From an uncultured bacterium (lineage in GTDB: Bacteria; Bacillota; Clostridia; Lachnospirales; Lachnospiraceae), in the NCBI GenBank assembly GCA_947647735.1, contig CANSLJ010000017.1:25606-89605 (forward strand): 64,000 bases of DNA, in the 5' to 3' direction. Under the pieces are notes generated by a model that was not told the origin of the DNA, searched no databases, and saw nothing but the letters and a program-made list of their open reading frames with translations. Shown here in pieces: positions 61,513-64,000 of this stretch. Position 1 is the stretch's first letter. Each line of letters begins with the position of its first letter. Both the position numbers and the translations under genes were made by a program.

Positions 61513-62166
61513 CTATCTGTTCTTCTGGTAAATAACCGCCAGATCCCGCATCCTGTCTCTTATCTCATCATCCACAATATCAAGGCCGAAGCCCTGCGTC
61601 ATCTGCCGGAACACCATGACCTTCCGGTAAGTCTCCTCCGGTGTGCTGTCAAAGATCATCGGGTTCAGCCATACATTCGCCAGCAGAATGATAAGCTCCG
61701 CCAATTCCGCCGGATAATCCGTCCGGATGGAGCCGTCCCTGATGCCCTCCTCAATGATCGGCACAATATAATTCGGCGTCACCACATCCACCGTGTCACG
61801 CATCGTGCTGAAGATCATCCACGGATTCGCGCTGATATTCGGTGCCGCTGTAAAGATTTCATCCATCACCGGCCGGCTTATGGATTCCCTGAACAAGATC
61901 CTCAGCTTTTCTACTCCCGTGAGATCCGTGCGGTCACGGATCACTTCCAGCAGCTTATTGGACTCTTCCGTCATTCTGTCCGTCACAGCGACCAGGATAT
62001 CCTCTTTTGATTTGAAATGATGATAGATCGCACCCTTGCTGAGGCCCCCAAGACCATTGATGATATCCTGAATGGAAGTATGTTCATACCCCTTTTCCAT
62101 AAACAGGCGTGTTGCCACATCCAATATCAGGTTAACCGTTTCCTCCGGGTGTTTGTTTCTTGCCAT
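61513..62166 (-). CDS. TetR/AcrR-family regulator
   Basis: A 217-residue repressor. The N-terminal helix-turn-helix is typical (NLILDVATRLFMEKGYEHTSIQDIINGLGGLSKGAIYHHFKSKEDIL); the rest is an all-helical ligand and dimerisation domain. I set the start at 62166, with GGAG upstream; earlier in-frame codons would place the two operators at 62183-62223 inside the gene. It should repress itself and the MFS exporter, which share the operator type, until a toxic compound binds. Confidence 0.93.
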   Translation of the reverse strand: MARNKHPEETVNLILDVATRLFMEKGYEHTSIQDIINGLGGLSKGAIYHHFKSKEDILVAVTDRMTEESNKLLEVIRDRTDLTGVEKLRILFRESISRPVMDEIFTAAPNISANPWMIFSTMRDTVDVVTPNYIVPIIEEGIRDGSIRTDYPAELAELIILLANVWLNPMIFDSTPEETYRKVMVFRQMTQGFGLDIVDDEIRDRMRDLAVIYQKNR

Positions 62167-62182
62167 GGCTCTTTCTCCTCTT

Positions 62183-62223
62183 ACATACCGTCGGTATGTC
62201 CACATTATCATACTGTCAGTATG
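62183..62223. promoter_or_regulatory. Two TetR-type operators before the TetR gene
   Basis: ACATACCGTCGGTATGT (62183-62199) and CATACTGTCAGTATG (62209-62223) are two inverted repeats in a row. The first has the same arms as the site before the MFS gene. Confidence 0.7.
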
Positions 62224-62280
62224 TATGTCAAGTACATAAATTATTTCTTTCACTCAAAGCTGTTTTCCAGTTTACATAAT

Positions 62281-63648
62281 TCATTCTATTGTTTCTTCTC
62301 TTTTTGTCAGAAGAAACACAACTGACACGATCATTGTCGCCAGCTCCGACAACGGAATCGCCAGCCACACTCCCATCTCCTGTAAGAATCGTGGCAATAC
62401 AAGCAGAAAACATATGATGAACACAAATGTCCGAAGAGAAGAAATAACTGCTGATACTTTTCCATCGGATAATGCCGTAAAAAATGCAGAAGTAAAAATA
62501 TTGATCCCACAAAACAGAAAGCCAAACGGAAATATTAAAAATCCCTTACGCGCAATATCATAAACCGGTGTATCTCTGCTTGAAAAGATACTTACCAAAG
62601 GTGTTCCCAGTATCATGGACAGCAAAAACACGCTGGCAGATACTATAAAAACAAAAGATATACATATCCTGAATATTTTTTTCAACCGAGCTCTATCTCC
62701 CAGCCCATAGTTGTAACTGATAACCGGTGCCACTCCCATAGAAAATCCTATGTGCAATGTGGTTAACATAAATTGTGTATATATCATGATCGTAACTGCG
62801 GCAACCCCGTTTTCACCTGATATTCTCATCATTATTGTATTAAAGAAAAATGTAGTAACTGCTGTCGCCATCTGGCTTACCATTTCGGAGAATCCATTGA
62901 AGCAGCTTTCCCACAAAACAGATAAATCTATTTTAGGTTTACATAACCTCAATCCCCTCGAATTCCCGGCAAAAAAATAAAGCCCTGCCAGTGCCGGTAT
63001 GAGATATCCGATTCCGGTTCCCAATGCCGAACCCCTGATTCCCATCTGTAGGGGAACCATAAAAAAATAATCCAGCAGAATATTTGCTATCCCCCCGCTG
63101 ACCGACAATATCATTCCAAAACCCGGGCGCCCTGCTGTGACGATCAGATTTTGAAAAAGAACCTGGAGAACACTTGCCGGAGTAAAAAGCAGTATCACAA
63201 ACAAATACTCCTTGCAATAAGGGAATAAAAGACTGCTTGCGCCAAGTCCCTCAATGATCCTGTCAATGAAAAGTACCCCTGTAACAGAAATCAACATCCC
63301 TGCCGCCATCCCCACACAGATAATAAATGTAAAATCCCGGGACGCACATTTTTCCTCTCCTGCCCCCATTTTTCGTGCGATAACCGCACTTCCGCCTGTG
63401 GCAAGCATCGTGCCCAGTCCTACGATAAGATTGATCACAGGGCAGACGATATTCATGGCAGATAAAGCATCTGTTCCCACGATCCGTGATACAAAAACTG
63501 TGTCCACGACCGTATAAAGCCCCATAAATATCATCATCACAATGGTTGGCAACGCAAACTGCAGCAATGATCTCATATTGAAATCTTTCGCCAGCGGATT
63601 TTCTATATTTTTTATATCCTCTATACTTTTTTCTTTATTCCTGGTCAT
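62281..63648 (-). CDS. MATE family efflux transporter
   Basis: A 455-residue protein with about 12 transmembrane helices. The first half opens with FALPTIVMMIFMGLYTVVDTVFVSRIVGTDALSAMNIV, which matches the family. It is unlike the MATE protein at 32293 in detail and is probably in another subgroup. It follows the acetyltransferase gene directly: the stop codon of the latter ends next to the ATG of this gene. Its substrate is unknown. The short distance suggests a two-gene operon. Confidence 0.9.
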   Translation of the reverse strand: MTRNKEKSIEDIKNIENPLAKDFNMRSLLQFALPTIVMMIFMGLYTVVDTVFVSRIVGTDALSAMNIVCPVINLIVGLGTMLATGGSAVIARKMGAGEEKCASRDFTFIICVGMAAGMLISVTGVLFIDRIIEGLGASSLLFPYCKEYLFVILLFTPASVLQVLFQNLIVTAGRPGFGMILSVSGGIANILLDYFFMVPLQMGIRGSALGTGIGYLIPALAGLYFFAGNSRGLRLCKPKIDLSVLWESCFNGFSEMVSQMATAVTTFFFNTIMMRISGENGVAAVTIMIYTQFMLTTLHIGFSMGVAPVISYNYGLGDRARLKKIFRICISFVFIVSASVFLLSMILGTPLVSIFSSRDTPVYDIARKGFLIFPFGFLFCGINIFTSAFFTALSDGKVSAVISSLRTFVFIICFLLVLPRFLQEMGVWLAIPLSELATMIVSVVFLLTKREETIE

Positions 63649-64000
63649 CTAATCCATCGCCTCCAGATTTTCTTTCCGTAAAACAAACCGCTGTGTAGGA
63701 TAATCAAATTCCATAAGCAATTCCGCTTCCGCAAAACCGAGCCTTTTCAACATATCCCGATAACCTGTATCCGCTTTATCACCCTCCCGGAAGGTTGTTA
63801 TTGTTACTTTTATCTCTCTGTCCGCCGCCTTTTCTGCCCCCATGATCTCATTTGCAAATTTTTTTATAAGCGCTTCTGTAATTCCCTGCTGCCGGTATTG
63901 CGGATGTACTCCCAGAAAATCAATACTCCCTGTTTCCTGTTGAAAAAGCATAATACCGATCGCCGTCTCCCCATCCTTCAATATCAGCGCTTGTTTCTTT
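63649..64000 (-). CDS. GNAT-family acetyltransferase, 3' part
   Basis: The gene runs out of the right edge of the window; its last 116 codons or so are seen, and the start is outside. The acetyl-CoA-binding part (IDFLGVHPQYRQQGITEALIKKF) is visible, which identifies a GNAT-fold acetyltransferase. A TTG at 63981 is not the real start, as the frame stays open to the edge. It precedes the MATE gene with no gap. Confidence 0.75.
   Translation of the reverse strand, partial: KKQALILKDGETAIGIMLFQQETGSIDFLGVHPQYRQQGITEALIKKFANEIMGAEKAADREIKVTITTFREGDKADTGYRDMLKRLGFAEAELLMEFDYPTQRFVLRKENLEAMD

Noticed and set aside
1-64000. CRISPR arrays, tRNA or rRNA genes, prophage
   Set aside because: No regularly spaced direct repeats, no cloverleaf-like sequence and no phage structural or integrase gene were seen.

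Overview
The window is a stretch of chromosome from a spore-forming, carbohydrate-fermenting Firmicute, most probably a gut Lachnospiraceae. The evidence is the coding style and moderate GC, strong AGGAGG ribosome-binding sites, LplA/YesMN-type sugar systems, small spore-coat-like proteins, MATE and AzlCD exporters, an L-lactate dehydrogenase, a B12-dependent methionine synthase split in two genes, and many ABC sugar importers without their own ATPase. No rRNA, tRNA, CRISPR array, insertion sequence or prophage was seen. The organism assignment is inference from gene content.

Layout. 1-3.0 kb: 3' end of a Y-family DNA polymerase, a flavin reductase-like protein, a tail-anchored coiled-coil protein, a possible structured small RNA, and a small alarmone synthetase. 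3.1-11.6 kb: a leftward sugar-uptake locus with a YesM/YesN two-component pair, two ABC permeases, a GH43 glycosidase and a lipoprotein binding protein. A shared 17-bp element lies before both the kinase and the binding-protein gene. 11.7-15.4 kb: a small unknown protein, an Hpt / UDP-sugar pyrophosphorylase / GalE operon, and two spore-coat-like small genes. 15.5-19.1 kb: an operon of FGGY kinase, Gfo/Idh/MocA oxidoreductase and iron alcohol dehydrogenase. 19.2-24.3 kb: a sucrose/fructan operon (two LplBC-like permeases, binding lipoprotein, GH32), divergent from a LacI regulator with matching operators. 25.7-27.8 kb: an unknown membrane-anchored protein, a YesL (DUF624) protein and a 5'-truncated surface-protein fragment.

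27.8-35.1 kb: a Cys-rich small protein, L-lactate dehydrogenase, an inositol monophosphatase-family protein, an Rpn-type nuclease, AzlCD, a MATE exporter, and a LytTR regulator with a LiaF-like membrane protein. 35.3-45.7 kb: a domain-swapped GH3 glucosidase behind a short MetH, then an UlaABC-type PTS divergent from GntR-SIS-HAD genes, then the stand-alone MetH reactivation domain. 45.8-52.1 kb: a raffinose/melibiose-type operon (AraC regulator, binding protein, two permeases, GH36 alpha-galactosidase). 52.1-54.4 kb: an AT-rich DUF262/DUF1524 restriction-like gene. 54.6-64 kb: TraX-like protein, GNAT, thiamine diphosphokinase, RecQ, radical SAM protein, MFS exporter with TetR, a second MATE and a partial acetyltransferase.

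The genes fit a glycan scavenger. Three ABC importers and one PTS bring in oligosaccharides or sugar derivatives; cytoplasmic GH43, GH32, GH36 and GH3 enzymes, which show no signal peptides, would cleave them inside; GalE and the UDP-sugar pyrophosphorylase would handle galactose; L-lactate dehydrogenase would be an outlet for pyruvate. Each uptake locus has its own regulator, and in most cases candidate operators can be read from the sequence.
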